Shown piece after piece: positions 1 through 9,644 of a DNA stretch of 64,000 nt (position 1 is its first letter; every line of letters starts with the position of its first letter). Source of the stretch: Intrasporangiaceae bacterium (GTDB taxonomy: Bacteria; Actinomycetota; Actinomycetes; Actinomycetales; Dermatophilaceae); the NCBI GenBank assembly GCA_021324575.1, contig JAJPIW010000027.1, positions 26,472 to 90,471 of the forward strand, read 5' to 3'. The position numbers and the translations under genes are program-made. The notes under the pieces were generated by a model. The model saw nothing but the letters and a program-made list of their open reading frames with translations. It made no database searches and was not told the origin of the DNA.

Positions 1-2
1 AC

Positions 3-470
3 GAGACCGTCGTCGCGCTCTCCGGCGACTACGACTTCCAGTTCATGCTGGAGGAGCTGGCCGTCGGCGCCCAGTTCAACATCCCCTACATCCACGTCCT
101 CGTGAACAACGCCTACCTCGGCCTCATCCGGCAGGCCCAGCGCGGCTTCGACATGGACTACTGCGTCCAGCTGTCGTTCGAGAACATCAACTCTCCCGAG
201 CTGGGCAGCTACGGCGTCGACCACGTCAAGGTCGCAGAAGGCCTGGGCTGCAAGGCAATTCGCGTCATCGACCCCGAGGAGATCTTCCCCGCTCTCGAGC
301 AGGCCAAGAAGCTCATCGTCGAGCACCGGGTCCCCGTCATCGTCGAGGTCATCCTCGAGCGGGTGACCAACGTGTCGATGGGGACCTCCATCGCCAACGT
401 CACCGAGTTCGAGGAGCTCGCCCTGTCCGGCGAGGACGCCCCGACCAACCTCTTCGCCAACCTGGACTGA
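3..470 (+). CDS. gcl: glyoxylate carboligase, C-terminal part (cut by window edge)
   Basis: This is the C-terminal 155 residues of a thiamine-diphosphate enzyme that condenses two glyoxylates to tartronate semialdehyde and CO2. The frame is open from base 3, before the first ATG at 45. It carries the ThDP-binding half-site typical of Gcl: [15 protein letters not shown], then [22 protein letters not shown] sequence near the end. The tail ending in NLFANLD is also Gcl-like. It lies 10 bp before a glycerate kinase gene, consistent with a glyoxylate to glycerate route fed by allantoin breakdown. Tartronate semialdehyde reductase would be expected upstream, outside the window. Assignment to Gcl rather than acetolactate synthase rests on the sequence and the neighbours. 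Confidence 0.93.
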   Translation, partial: ETVVALSGDYDFQFMLEELAVGAQFNIPYIHVLVNNAYLGLIRQAQRGFDMDYCVQLSFENINSPELGSYGVDHVKVAEGLGCKAIRVIDPEEIFPALEQAKKLIVEHRVPVIVEVILERVTNVSMGTSIANVTEFEELALSGEDAPTNLFANLD

Positions 471-480
471 TCGCCATTTC

Positions 481-1611
481 ATGACCCGCGTCCTCCTCGC
501 CCCTGACAAGTTCAAGGGCACGCTCACCGCCGAGCAAGTAGCCACGCACGTGGCTGCGGGGCTCCGCGGGGTGCTGCCCGATGTCGACATCGTCGTCGTG
601 CCCGTCGCCGACGGCGGGGACGGCACACTGGCCGCCGCGCTCGGCGCCGGGTTCTGCCGGGTGCCGGTCCGCGCGACCGGACCGACGGGTATGCCGGTCG
701 ACACGGCATACGGGGTCCGGGGAACCGACGCGGTGGTCGAGCTGGCCGAGATCAGCGGGCTGGCCCAGCTGCCCGGCGGTGAGCCCGCCGCGCTCACGGC
801 GACGAGCCGGGGTACCGGTGAGCTCATCGCGGCCGCGCTCGATGCTGGCGCCCGGCGGCTCGTCGTCGGCATCGGTGGCAGCGCGAGCACCGACGGTGGA
901 GCCGGGCTGCTCGAGGCGTTGGGCGCGCGGATCCTCACGGCCACCGGCGAGCCGGTGGCACCCGGAGGTTCCGCCCTCTCGTATGCCGCGTCGCTCGACC
1001 TCTCGGGCCTGCACCCCGCGCTGGCCGATGCGGAGATCGTCGTCGCCTGCGACGTCGACAACCCGCTCACCGGTCAGCGGGGAGCCCCCGCGGTCTACGG
1101 CCCGCAGAAGGGCGCCTCCCCTGCCGATGTCGCCACGCTCGACGCTGCTCTCGCGCACTGGGCGGAGGTCGTCGCGGCCACGACCGGTGCCGACCATCGC
1201 GACGACGCAGGAGCCGGTGCCGCGGGTGGGGTCGGCTTCGGCCTCGTCTCGGTGGCCGGTGCCACCATGGCGCCGGGCGCCGGGCTCGTCTTCGAGCTGA
1301 CCGGCCTCGCAGCGGCGATGGCCGACGTCGACCTGGTCGTCACCGGTGAGGGGTCGCTCGACGCGCAGACCCTGAACGGCAAGGCCCCGGCCGCCGTTGC
1401 CGACCTGGCACGCCACCTCGGGGTGCGGGTGGTCGCCGTCGCAGGACGGGTCTTGTTGTCCGCAGCCGAGATCGAGGCAGCCGGGATCACACGCACCTAC
1501 GCCCTGCTCGACTACGCCTCCTCCGCCGAGGAGGCGATGACCGCCCCCGGCCCACTCCTGGAACGGATCGGCGCCCGGATCGCCGTCGACCAGCTGGGCG
1601 GCGCATCGTGA
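481..1611 (+). CDS. glxK: glycerate kinase (GlxK/GarK family)
   Basis: This 376-residue protein phosphorylates D-glycerate, probably at the 2-position, to give 2-phosphoglycerate. It begins with the family signature LLAPDKFKGTLTAEQVA and has the conserved VPVADGGDGTLAAA and GIGGSASTDGGAG segments. Further on it shows a PQKGA motif near residue 210 and GEGSLDAQT near 290. Length is normal for the family. It sits between gcl and a fumarylacetoacetase-fold gene. Its stop overlaps the next GTG start by 4 bp, so the genes are probably co-transcribed and translationally coupled. It would drain the tartronate semialdehyde branch into glycolysis. Confidence 0.93.
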   Translation: MTRVLLAPDKFKGTLTAEQVATHVAAGLRGVLPDVDIVVVPVADGGDGTLAAALGAGFCRVPVRATGPTGMPVDTAYGVRGTDAVVELAEISGLAQLPGGEPAALTATSRGTGELIAAALDAGARRLVVGIGGSASTDGGAGLLEALGARILTATGEPVAPGGSALSYAASLDLSGLHPALADAEIVVACDVDNPLTGQRGAPAVYGPQKGASPADVATLDAALAHWAEVVAATTGADHRDDAGAGAAGGVGFGLVSVAGATMAPGAGLVFELTGLAAAMADVDLVVTGEGSLDAQTLNGKAPAAVADLARHLGVRVVAVAGRVLLSAAEIEAAGITRTYALLDYASSAEEAMTAPGPLLERIGARIAVDQLGGAS

Positions 1612-2396
1612 GGATCGCCCGCCTCGGCGCACCCGGGGCCGAGCAGGAGGTCGTCCTGGGCCCCGGGGAGTCTGTGCCACCCGGCATCCGGGTCGGACCA
1701 CCCATCACCCGACCCGGCAAGATCGTCGGGATCGGCCTCAACTACGTGGGCCACGCGGCCGGAGCCGGGGTCGCGACCCCGACCGAGCCGGTGGTCTTCC
1801 TCAAGGCCTCATCCTCCCTGAGCGGACCGACCGACGACATCGTGATGGTGCCCGGTTCGACGACGACCGACTACGAGGTGGAGCTCGGTGTCGTCATCGG
1901 CTCCACACTCCGCGGCGTGACGGACCCGGGCATCGCCCTGGCGGGCGTCGCCGGCTATCTCCTCGCCCAGGACGTCTCGGACCGCTCCCTCCAGCTCGAG
2001 CGGGGCGGTACCTGGACCAAGGGCAAGTCCGCCGACACCTTCTGCCCGGTCGGGCCGTGGCTGGTGACGCCCGACGAGGTCGGCGACCCGGCGGCCATCC
2101 GGCTCCGGCTCTCCGTCAACGGCGACCCGCGACAGGACGACACCGTCGCCGGGATGATCTTCGGTGTCGCCGAGATCCTTTGCTACGTCAGCGGATTGAT
2201 GACGTTGGAACCCGGCGACCTGGTCATCACTGGAACGCCCGCCGGGGTGGCGATGGGCCAGCCCGACCCCCGCCCGTACCTCCGGCACGGCGACGTCGTC
2301 GTCGCCGACGGCGGCATCCTCGGCAACCAGCGAAACCGCGTCGTCGACGTGGCGTACGGTGGCGGCAGTCCAGTCCACGAGGAGGTGCACGCGTGA
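1608..2396 (+). CDS. fumarylacetoacetate hydrolase family protein, candidate ureidoglycolate lyase
   Basis: This 262-residue protein has the FAH C-terminal domain from about residue 45 to 255. It shows KIVGIGLNYVGHA, then a metal-binding DYEVELGVVIG (two acidic ligands), AGYLLAQDVSDRS, KGKSADTFCPVGPW and GDLVITGTPAGVAMG. These residues mark Mg-dependent FAH-superfamily hydrolases or lyases. The family acts on many 2-oxo acids. Because it lies between glycerate kinase and allantoinase, and the next step after AllE makes ureidoglycolate, I infer that it may release urea and glyoxylate from ureidoglycolate. That substrate is not proved by sequence. The GTG start overlaps the preceding stop. Confidence 0.8.
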   Translation: MRIARLGAPGAEQEVVLGPGESVPPGIRVGPPITRPGKIVGIGLNYVGHAAGAGVATPTEPVVFLKASSSLSGPTDDIVMVPGSTTTDYEVELGVVIGSTLRGVTDPGIALAGVAGYLLAQDVSDRSLQLERGGTWTKGKSADTFCPVGPWLVTPDEVGDPAAIRLRLSVNGDPRQDDTVAGMIFGVAEILCYVSGLMTLEPGDLVITGTPAGVAMGQPDPRPYLRHGDVVVADGGILGNQRNRVVDVAYGGGSPVHEEVHA

Positions 2397-3739
2397 TCCC
2401 CGATGTCGTGATCAAGGCCCGACGGGCCATCGTCGACGGCCACGAGACGGGTGCCACCGTGTCCCTCATCGGCGGCCGGATCGTCGCCATCGACCCCTTC
2501 GACACGGACGTGCCAGCGGCCCCCGAGACCGATGTCGTCACCCTGGCCGACGACGAGGTGCTGCTGCCCGGGCTCGTCGACGCGCACGTCCACGTCAACG
2601 AGCCGGGTCGCACCCACTGGGAGGGCTTCGCCTCGGCGACGAGGGCCGCCGCGGCCGGTGGCGTCACGACGATCATCGACATGCCCCTCAACAGCATTCC
2701 CTCGACCGTCACGGTCGAGGCGCTGGAGACCAAACGGGCCGTCGCTGCGGACCAGGTGTATGTCGACGTCGGCTTCTGGGGCGGCGCCGTCCCCGGCAAC
2801 GTCCCCGACCTCCGGCCGTTGCACGAGGCGGGCGTCTTCGGCTTCAAGTGCTTCCTCCTGCACTCCGGCGTCGACGAGTTCCCTCACCTGTCGACCGACG
2901 AGCTCTACGCTGCGTTGACCGAGGCGGCCACCTTCGACGGGCTCGTCATCGTCCACGCCGAGGACCCCGTCACGATCGACTCCGCAACCCCACCCAGGGG
3001 TCCGGCATACGAGATGTTCCTCGAGTCCCGCCCGAAGGCGGCCGAGGAGCGCGCCATCACGACGGTCATCGAGGCGACCCGAGCCACCGGTGGCCGGACG
3101 CACATCCTCCATCTCTCCGACGCCGACGCGGTCCCGCTCGTCGCGGCCGCGCAGGTCGAGGGCCTCCGCGTCTCGGTCGAGACCTGCCCGCACTACCTCA
3201 CCTTCGAGGCCGAGCAGATCCCCGACGGCGCAACGCAGTTCAAGTGCTGCCCCCCGATCCGCGAGCACGCCAACCGCGATCGGCTGTGGTCCGGGCTCGA
3301 CGCCGGCACCATCCGTAGCATCGTCTCCGACCACTCGCCGTGCACCCCCGAGCTCAAGCGCTTCGACTCCGGCGACTTCGGCGACGCGTGGGGCGGCATC
3401 TCCTCCCTCCAGCTCGGGCTGCCCGCCATCTGGACCGAGGCCCGCGCGCGCGGTCACAGCCTCGTCGACGTCGTCCGCTGGATGGGCCAGGGTCCCGCGG
3501 ACCAGCTGGGCCTCACCGACCGTGGCCGGATCGCCGTCGGCGCAAAAGCGGACCTTGTCGTCCTCGCCCCGGACGATAGGTTCACCGTCGACGCAGCCGC
3601 CCTGCACCACAAGAACCCCGTGTCGGCGTATGCCGGCCGAACGCTATCGGGAGTCGTCCGCCAGACCTGGCTGCACGGCATACCCGTCGACCTAGCTGAC
3701 GCCCCTCGCGGCGCCTTGATCAAGAGAGGACAGTCATGA
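2393..3739 (+). CDS. allB: allantoinase
   Basis: This 448-residue cyclic amidohydrolase opens allantoin to allantoate. I chose the GTG at 2393 because it overlaps the upstream stop (GTGA); the open frame extends further upstream but runs inside the previous gene. Metal-binding residues of the amidohydrolase fold are visible: DAHVHVNEPGRTHWEGF, the carboxylated lysine in GFKCFLLHSG, then HAED, HILHLSD and SDHSPC. The GFKCFLLHSG context and GVTTIIDMPLNS are typical of AllB rather than dihydropyrimidinase. The product of the next gene, AllE, acts two steps later. The intermediate allantoate amidohydrolase gene is not in this window. Confidence 0.92.
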   Translation: MIPDVVIKARRAIVDGHETGATVSLIGGRIVAIDPFDTDVPAAPETDVVTLADDEVLLPGLVDAHVHVNEPGRTHWEGFASATRAAAAGGVTTIIDMPLNSIPSTVTVEALETKRAVAADQVYVDVGFWGGAVPGNVPDLRPLHEAGVFGFKCFLLHSGVDEFPHLSTDELYAALTEAATFDGLVIVHAEDPVTIDSATPPRGPAYEMFLESRPKAAEERAITTVIEATRATGGRTHILHLSDADAVPLVAAAQVEGLRVSVETCPHYLTFEAEQIPDGATQFKCCPPIREHANRDRLWSGLDAGTIRSIVSDHSPCTPELKRFDSGDFGDAWGGISSLQLGLPAIWTEARARGHSLVDVVRWMGQGPADQLGLTDRGRIAVGAKADLVVLAPDDRFTVDAAALHHKNPVSAYAGRTLSGVVRQTWLHGIPVDLADAPRGALIKRGQS

Positions 3740-4569
3740 CGACGACCCACTACTACGCCCCGCCCGGAGGCCTGCCGCCCCAGACCCGGCTCACCACGGA
3801 CCGGGCCATCTTCACCGAGGCCTACGTCGTCATCCCGCGCGGCTCCATGACGGACATCGTCACCAGCCGCCTGCCCTTCTGGGACCTGACCCGGCTGTGG
3901 GTTCTCGCCCGGCCGCTCTCGGGCTTCGCCGAGACCTTCTCCCAGTACCTCGTCGAGGTGCTGCCCGGCGGCGGCAGCGACCGGCCCGAGCTCGACTCCG
4001 ACGCCGAGGGAGTCCTCTTCGTCGTGGCGGGCGGGCTCACCCTGACCCTCGGGGACCAGACGCACGCGCTCGCCACGGGCGGCTACGCCTACCTCCCACC
4101 GGGTCAGGCGTGGACCCTCCACAACACCGGCACCGAGGTCGCGACGTTCCACTGGATCCGCAAGAACTACCGGCGGGTCGAGGGCATCGACCTGCCCGAC
4201 GCGGTCGTCACCAACGAGGCCGACGTGCCCGGCATCGAGATGCCCGGCACCAACGGGGCGTGGACCACGCAACGGTTCATCGACCTGGACGACATGCGAC
4301 ACGACATGCAGGTCAACATCGTCAACTTCGAGCCCGGCGGGGCGATCCCGTTCCCCGAGACCCACGTCATGGAGCACGGCCTCTATGTCCTGGAGGGCAA
4401 GGCCGTCTACCTCCTCAACAACGACTGGGTCGAGGTCCAGGAGGGCGACTTCATGTGGCTGCGCGCCTTCTGCCCGCAGGCCTGCTACGCGGGCGGGCCG
4501 GGCCGGTTCCGCTACCTGCTCTACAAGGACATCAACCGGCACATGCCGCTGGGCAACGTGTTCGCCTGA
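3736..4569 (+). CDS. allE: (S)-ureidoglycine aminohydrolase, bicupin
   Basis: This 277-residue bicupin converts (S)-ureidoglycine to (S)-ureidoglycolate and ammonia in a Mn-dependent reaction. Two cupin barrels are visible, at about residues 55-140 and 190-265. The second has the metal-site pattern ETHVMEHGLYVLEG, a further histidine/glutamate set, and the C-terminal GRFRYLLYKDINRHMPL typical of AllE/YlbA. Length matches the family. Its ATG overlaps the allB stop (ATGA), so it is the last gene of the tight operon starting at or before gcl. It is followed by a 114-bp gap with its own strong ribosome-binding site for the next gene. Confidence 0.92.
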   Translation: MTTTHYYAPPGGLPPQTRLTTDRAIFTEAYVVIPRGSMTDIVTSRLPFWDLTRLWVLARPLSGFAETFSQYLVEVLPGGGSDRPELDSDAEGVLFVVAGGLTLTLGDQTHALATGGYAYLPPGQAWTLHNTGTEVATFHWIRKNYRRVEGIDLPDAVVTNEADVPGIEMPGTNGAWTTQRFIDLDDMRHDMQVNIVNFEPGGAIPFPETHVMEHGLYVLEGKAVYLLNNDWVEVQEGDFMWLRAFCPQACYAGGPGRFRYLLYKDINRHMPLGNVFA

Positions 4570-4670
4570 TGGCGGCCGCCGTTCAGAACTCTCCAACCGC
4601 TGGGGTGTGGACGGTGGCAATTGGAGGGCTGCGAACGGGAGCATGATGGACAACACGGTCGAATCGCGTG

Positions 4671-4681
4671 AGGAGGTGATC
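4671..4681 (+). promoter_or_regulatory. unusually strong Shine-Dalgarno sequence of the GntR gene
   Basis: AGGAGGTGATC is an 11-base exact match to the complement of the usual 16S rRNA 3' tail, far stronger than other sites in this window. It fixes the GTG at 4684 as the start of the regulator. Confidence 0.75.
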
Positions 4682-4683
4682 CG

Positions 4684-5379
4684 GTGACCCAGCCCCGTCG
4701 CGCCTCCGGCATCGTCAACCTCCTCGTCCGCCACGACGCCTACGTCTCCGGTGCACAGGTGCTTGCCGAGCTGCGCCGGGTCATCGCCTCCGGGCAGATC
4801 CCACCCGGCAGCCCGATCCCGCTCGACGACGTCGCCACCTTCTTCGGGGTGTCCCTCATCCCCGTGCGCGAGGCCCTCAAGATGCTGCTCGGTGAGGGCC
4901 TCCTGGAGCACCAGCCGCGGCTCGGCTACACCGTCACCGCCCTGTCCCCTGCCGAGCTGGACGAGCTCTACCTCGTCCGCGGTGCTCTCGAGGCGGCCGC
5001 GATGGAGGCCGCGGTCCGCAACTCGACCCCGGCCGACCACTCGCGCGCCCACGCCATCCACGCCTCGATGGCCCAGGCCGTCGCGAGCCAGGACGTCGTC
5101 GCATTCCAACGCGCCTCCCGCGCCTTCCACGAGGCATTGCTCGCCCCCTGCCACATGCCACGCCTGCTCCACATGCTGGACATGGCCTGGAACCTCACCG
5201 AGCCGGTCCAGACGATGACGCGGCTGACCGCCGAAGAGCGGCTCGCCATGCACGAGGACCACGAGGACATGCTCGACGCCTTCACGGCCAGGGATGTCGA
5301 CCGGCTGATGGCCGCCGCGCGCACCCACCACGACCGGCTCACGACCTGTATCGGGCGGCTCCCGGACGCGAGCGACTGA
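4684..5379 (+). CDS. GntR family transcriptional regulator, FadR/FCD type
   Basis: This 231-residue regulator has a winged helix at about residues 20-80 (LAELRRVIASGQIPPGSPI, then VSLIPVREALKMLLGEGLL). An all-helical FCD ligand-binding domain follows, from about 90 to 220, with acidic and histidine residues of the usual metal/ligand site (AFHEALL, HEDHEDML, AARTHHDRL). It lies between the allantoin operon and an NCS1 permease, so it is the natural candidate controller of both. Its ligand is probably a purine-degradation intermediate, which is inference. The exact Shine-Dalgarno match suggests efficient translation. It could act as repressor or activator. Confidence 0.88.
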   Translation: MTQPRRASGIVNLLVRHDAYVSGAQVLAELRRVIASGQIPPGSPIPLDDVATFFGVSLIPVREALKMLLGEGLLEHQPRLGYTVTALSPAELDELYLVRGALEAAAMEAAVRNSTPADHSRAHAIHASMAQAVASQDVVAFQRASRAFHEALLAPCHMPRLLHMLDMAWNLTEPVQTMTRLTAEERLAMHEDHEDMLDAFTARDVDRLMAAARTHHDRLTTCIGRLPDASD

Positions 5380-5425
5380 CCCGAGCGAGCGGCATACGAG
5401 CGGATTGTTTCGCGCAGGTTGCCAG

Positions 5426-5441
5426 ATATACGCACATATAC
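5426..5441 (+). promoter_or_regulatory. possible operator/promoter repeat upstream of the permease
   Basis: The 141-bp gap before the permease holds two ATATAC hexamers exactly 10 bp apart (5426-5431 and 5436-5441) in an AT-rich patch that stands out from the surrounding GC-rich DNA. One helical turn spacing fits a regulator site or a promoter core. I cannot tell which, and no regulator can be assigned. Confidence 0.3.
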
Positions 5442-5520
5442 CTTTCACGACATACCTCTGAAACCGCCACTTCCTTAGGGTTTTCCCAACATCAGCAGCC
5501 CGAACCCAAGGAGGCCCCCA

Positions 5521-7074
5521 GTGGCCGAAGCAGTGGAAACTCCGATCACCGAGGCTGCTGCTGCCGCAGCAGGATTCGGCACTCATCACGGTGAGCACGA
5601 CCACGGCGCCGGCCTCGGCGCCATCAAGGCCAGCTACGACCCGCGGCTCACCAACGAGGACCTCGCCCCGCTCAAGAAGCAGGACTGGACCTGGTACAAC
5701 ATCTTCGCGTTCTGGATGTCCGACGTGCACAGCGTCGGCGGGTACCTCACCGCCGGCAGCCTGTTCGCCCTCGGTCTGACCAGCTGGCAGGTGTTCATCT
5801 GCCTCATCGCCGGCATCAGCGTCGTCCTGTTCTTCTGCAACCTCGTCGCCAAGCCGAGCCAGCGCAGTGGGGTCCCGTACCCGGTCATCTGCCGCTCGGT
5901 CTTCGGCGTGCTCGGCGCCAACATCCCAGCCATCATCCGCGGCCTCATCGCCGTCGCCTGGTACGGCATCCAGACCTACCTCGCCTCCGCATCGCTGGAC
6001 ATCCTCCTCGTCCGGATGTTCCACGGCCTGGCGCCGTATGCCGAGGTGACCAAGCACGGCTTCCTCGGCCTGTCCGCGCTGGGCTACGTCACGTTCGCCA
6101 TCCTCTGGGTCGCGCAGGCCGCCGTCTTCTGGACCGGCATGAACACGATCAAGAAGTTCATCGACTTCGCCGGCCCCGCGGTGTACGTCGTCATGATCGC
6201 GCTCTGCGTCTACCTGCTGGCCAAGGCCAACTGGCACGTCAACCTCAACCTGTCGAGCAAGTCGCTGTCCGGCGGCGAGGTCTTCACGACCATGCTGGCC
6301 GCGACCGCCCTGGTCGTCTCCTACTTCTCCGGCCCGATGCTCAACTTCGGCGACTTCTCCCGCTACGGCAAGACCTTCTCCGCGGTCAAGAAGGGCAACT
6401 TCTGGGGCCTGCCGGTCAACTTCCTCTTCTTCTCCATCCTCACCGTCCTCACTGCCGCGGCCACCCTGCCGGTCTACGGCAAGCTGATCACCGACCCGGT
6501 GGAGACCGTCGGCCACATCGACAGCACCTTCGCCCTCGTTCTCGCCGCCCTCACCTTCGCGACGGCCACCGTCGGCATCAACATCGTCGCCAACTTCGTC
6601 TCCCCCGCCTTCGACTTCTCCAACGTCAACCCGCAGAAGATCTCCTGGCGGATGGGCGGCATGATCGCCGCCGTCGGCTCGGTGCTCCTCACCCCGTGGA
6701 ACCTCTACAACAACCCAGCCACCATCCACTACACGCTGGACACCCTCGGCGCCTTCATCGGGCCACTGTTCGGAGTCCTCATCGCCCACTACTACGTCGT
6801 GCACAAGCAGCAGGTGGTCATCGACGACCTGTTCACCCTCGACGAGTCCGGGGCCTACCACTACAGCAAGGGCTACAACCCCGCAGCCGTCGCCGCCACC
6901 GTCATCGCCGCTGCCTGCGCCGTCTGCACCGTCTTCGTCCCGGCCTTCCACATCCTCACCGACTACAGCTGGTTCGTCGGCTGCGGCGTAGGCTTCGCGG
7001 CATACGCACTCCTCGCCCCGCGCATGGGCGTCTCGACCACCGCCCAGCTCACCGGCAAGAACGCGACCACCTGA
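5521..7074 (+). CDS. NCS1 family nucleobase/allantoin permease
   Basis: This 517-residue membrane protein has about 12 hydrophobic segments and belongs to the nucleobase:cation symporter-1 family. Family features include WTWYNIFAFWMSDVHSVGGY near residue 60, SQRSGVPYPVICRSVFGVLG and GPMLNFGDFSRYG near 280. The cytosolic N-terminus is His/Asp-rich (HHGEHDHG, residues 21-28). The GTG start follows AAGGAGG by six bases. Placed between an allantoin regulator and an allantoin-type racemase, it most likely imports allantoin or a related hydantoin or purine. Substrate choice among allantoin, hydantoin, cytosine and urate cannot be settled from the sequence alone. Confidence 0.88.
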   Translation: MAEAVETPITEAAAAAAGFGTHHGEHDHGAGLGAIKASYDPRLTNEDLAPLKKQDWTWYNIFAFWMSDVHSVGGYLTAGSLFALGLTSWQVFICLIAGISVVLFFCNLVAKPSQRSGVPYPVICRSVFGVLGANIPAIIRGLIAVAWYGIQTYLASASLDILLVRMFHGLAPYAEVTKHGFLGLSALGYVTFAILWVAQAAVFWTGMNTIKKFIDFAGPAVYVVMIALCVYLLAKANWHVNLNLSSKSLSGGEVFTTMLAATALVVSYFSGPMLNFGDFSRYGKTFSAVKKGNFWGLPVNFLFFSILTVLTAAATLPVYGKLITDPVETVGHIDSTFALVLAALTFATATVGINIVANFVSPAFDFSNVNPQKISWRMGGMIAAVGSVLLTPWNLYNNPATIHYTLDTLGAFIGPLFGVLIAHYYVVHKQQVVIDDLFTLDESGAYHYSKGYNPAAVAATVIAAACAVCTVFVPAFHILTDYSWFVGCGVGFAAYALLAPRMGVSTTAQLTGKNATT

Positions 7075-7078
7075 CCCG

Positions 7079-7810
7079 ATGACGATCCACCTGACCGTCG
7101 TGAACCCCAACACGACGCGATCAATGACCGACCTCATCGAGGCCGAGGCGCGCCGCGTCGCCGGCCTCGATGTGGTCGTTACCGGCAGGACGCCGACAAT
7201 GGGGCCGGCGTCCATCGAGAGCCACTACGACGAGGCGCTCGCCGTCCCCGGGCTGCTCGAGGTCATCCGCAACGACACCGTCGCCGACGCGTTCGTCCTC
7301 GCCTGCTTCGGCGACCCCGGCCTGGACGCCGCGCGCGAGGTCGCCGGCCGCCCGGTCATCGGGATCGCCGAGGCAGCAATGAAGACCGCGTCGCTGCTCG
7401 GGCGCTCGTTCTCGGTCGTCACGACCCTGAGCCGGACGATGGGCCGCGCCTGGGATCTCACCCGCACCTACGGTTTGGAACGGCAGTGCGCGGGCGTCCA
7501 CGCCTGCGACATCCCCGTCCTGGAGCTCGACGACGACATCGACCGGACGAATGCCGTGATCCTCGCCTTCGCCAAGAACGCACTGGCCGCCGACGGCTCC
7601 GACGCGATCGTCCTCGGGTGCGCCGGGATGGCCGGCCTCCCCGAGCTGCTGAGCAGCCAGCTGGGCGTTCCGGTCGTCGACGGGGTCGCGGCGGCGACGG
7701 TGCTGGCCGAGGGGGTCGTGCGGCTCGGTCTGCACCCCTCGACCCACGGCGAGCTCGCGCCGCCCCCGCCCAAGCCCTACACCGGCATACTCGCCCCCTT
7801 CGGCACCTGA
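7079..7810 (+). CDS. Asp/Glu/hydantoin racemase family protein, probable allantoin racemase
   Basis: This 243-residue protein starts with LTVVNPNTTRSMTDLIEAEA, the signature of hydantoin/allantoin racemases. Two catalytic-type cysteines are visible: one in LACFGDPGLDAA (about residue 79) and one in VLGCAGMAGL (about residue 181). Together they form the proton-transfer pair of this fold. It begins 4 bp after the permease stop, so the two are probably one transcript. A racemase next to allB and the permease would convert R-allantoin to the S form used by allantoinase. Racemisation of another hydantoin is the alternative. Confidence 0.85.
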   Translation: MTIHLTVVNPNTTRSMTDLIEAEARRVAGLDVVVTGRTPTMGPASIESHYDEALAVPGLLEVIRNDTVADAFVLACFGDPGLDAAREVAGRPVIGIAEAAMKTASLLGRSFSVVTTLSRTMGRAWDLTRTYGLERQCAGVHACDIPVLELDDDIDRTNAVILAFAKNALAADGSDAIVLGCAGMAGLPELLSSQLGVPVVDGVAAATVLAEGVVRLGLHPSTHGELAPPPPKPYTGILAPFGT

Positions 7811-7855
7811 CTCACTGGCCCTCCTGCCCCGGCGCGTCCCCGGCTCCCGCGCTTT

Positions 7856-7976
7856 CCCCGCACGTGCGGGGTTGTTCAGCCCCCGGGGCCGACTCGACCT
7901 GAACAAGCCCGCACGTGCGGGGTTGTTCAGTCCCGGGGCCGACTCGACCTGAACAAGCCCGCACGTGCGGGGAGTC
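7856..7976. repeat. tandem 50/51-bp repeat with nested CACGTG palindromes
   Basis: The 373-bp gap 7811-8183 has no gene but holds 2.3 copies of a 50-51 bp unit starting at 7857, 7908 and 7958. Each copy starts with CCCGCACGTGCGGGG. Positions 7856-7871 form a perfect 16-bp palindrome. Positions 7899-7930 form a 32-bp palindrome with a single mismatched pair, whose arms are CTGAACAA and TTGTTCAG. The third copy breaks off after the central palindrome. The array may be a terminator cluster behind the racemase gene, or repeated operators for xdhA. The rest of the gap shows nothing else I can name. Confidence 0.8.
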
Positions 7977-8183
7977 GGGGGAGTCCGGGATGCGGAAACT
8001 CGCTTCCAGCAGCCCTTGTTTCAACAGTTTGTTGACGTTACGCTCGTCCGAAGCTCCCCGAGCAGGCCCGGTCGTTCGGTATGCACCACCGGCGCCCCAC
8101 ACCCACGCTCCACCAGCTGTGCCCTCTGTCGCCGCCGGCGTCCGGGGCGCGATGATTGGTCAACGGCAACCGAGAAGAGGCAC

Positions 8184-9640
<1,457 letters not shown>

Positions 9641-9644
<4 letters not shown>

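Noticed and set aside
2057..2392. N-terminal extension of allantoinase to 560 residues
   Set aside because: The extension overlaps the FAH gene in another frame and is Arg/Pro-rich. GTG 2393 gives the normal AllB start and a coupled GTGA junction.
3454..7215. 1,253-residue minus-strand open frame and similar long antisense frames (400-1701, 9236-11980, 20995-23841, 42525-44222)
   Set aside because: They lie opposite well-recognised genes, have low-complexity Arg/Gly/Asp/Val-rich translations and show no family motif. Such frames are expected in GC-rich DNA.
7856..7976. CRISPR array
   Set aside because: Units are contiguous tandem repeats without variable spacers, and no cas genes are near.
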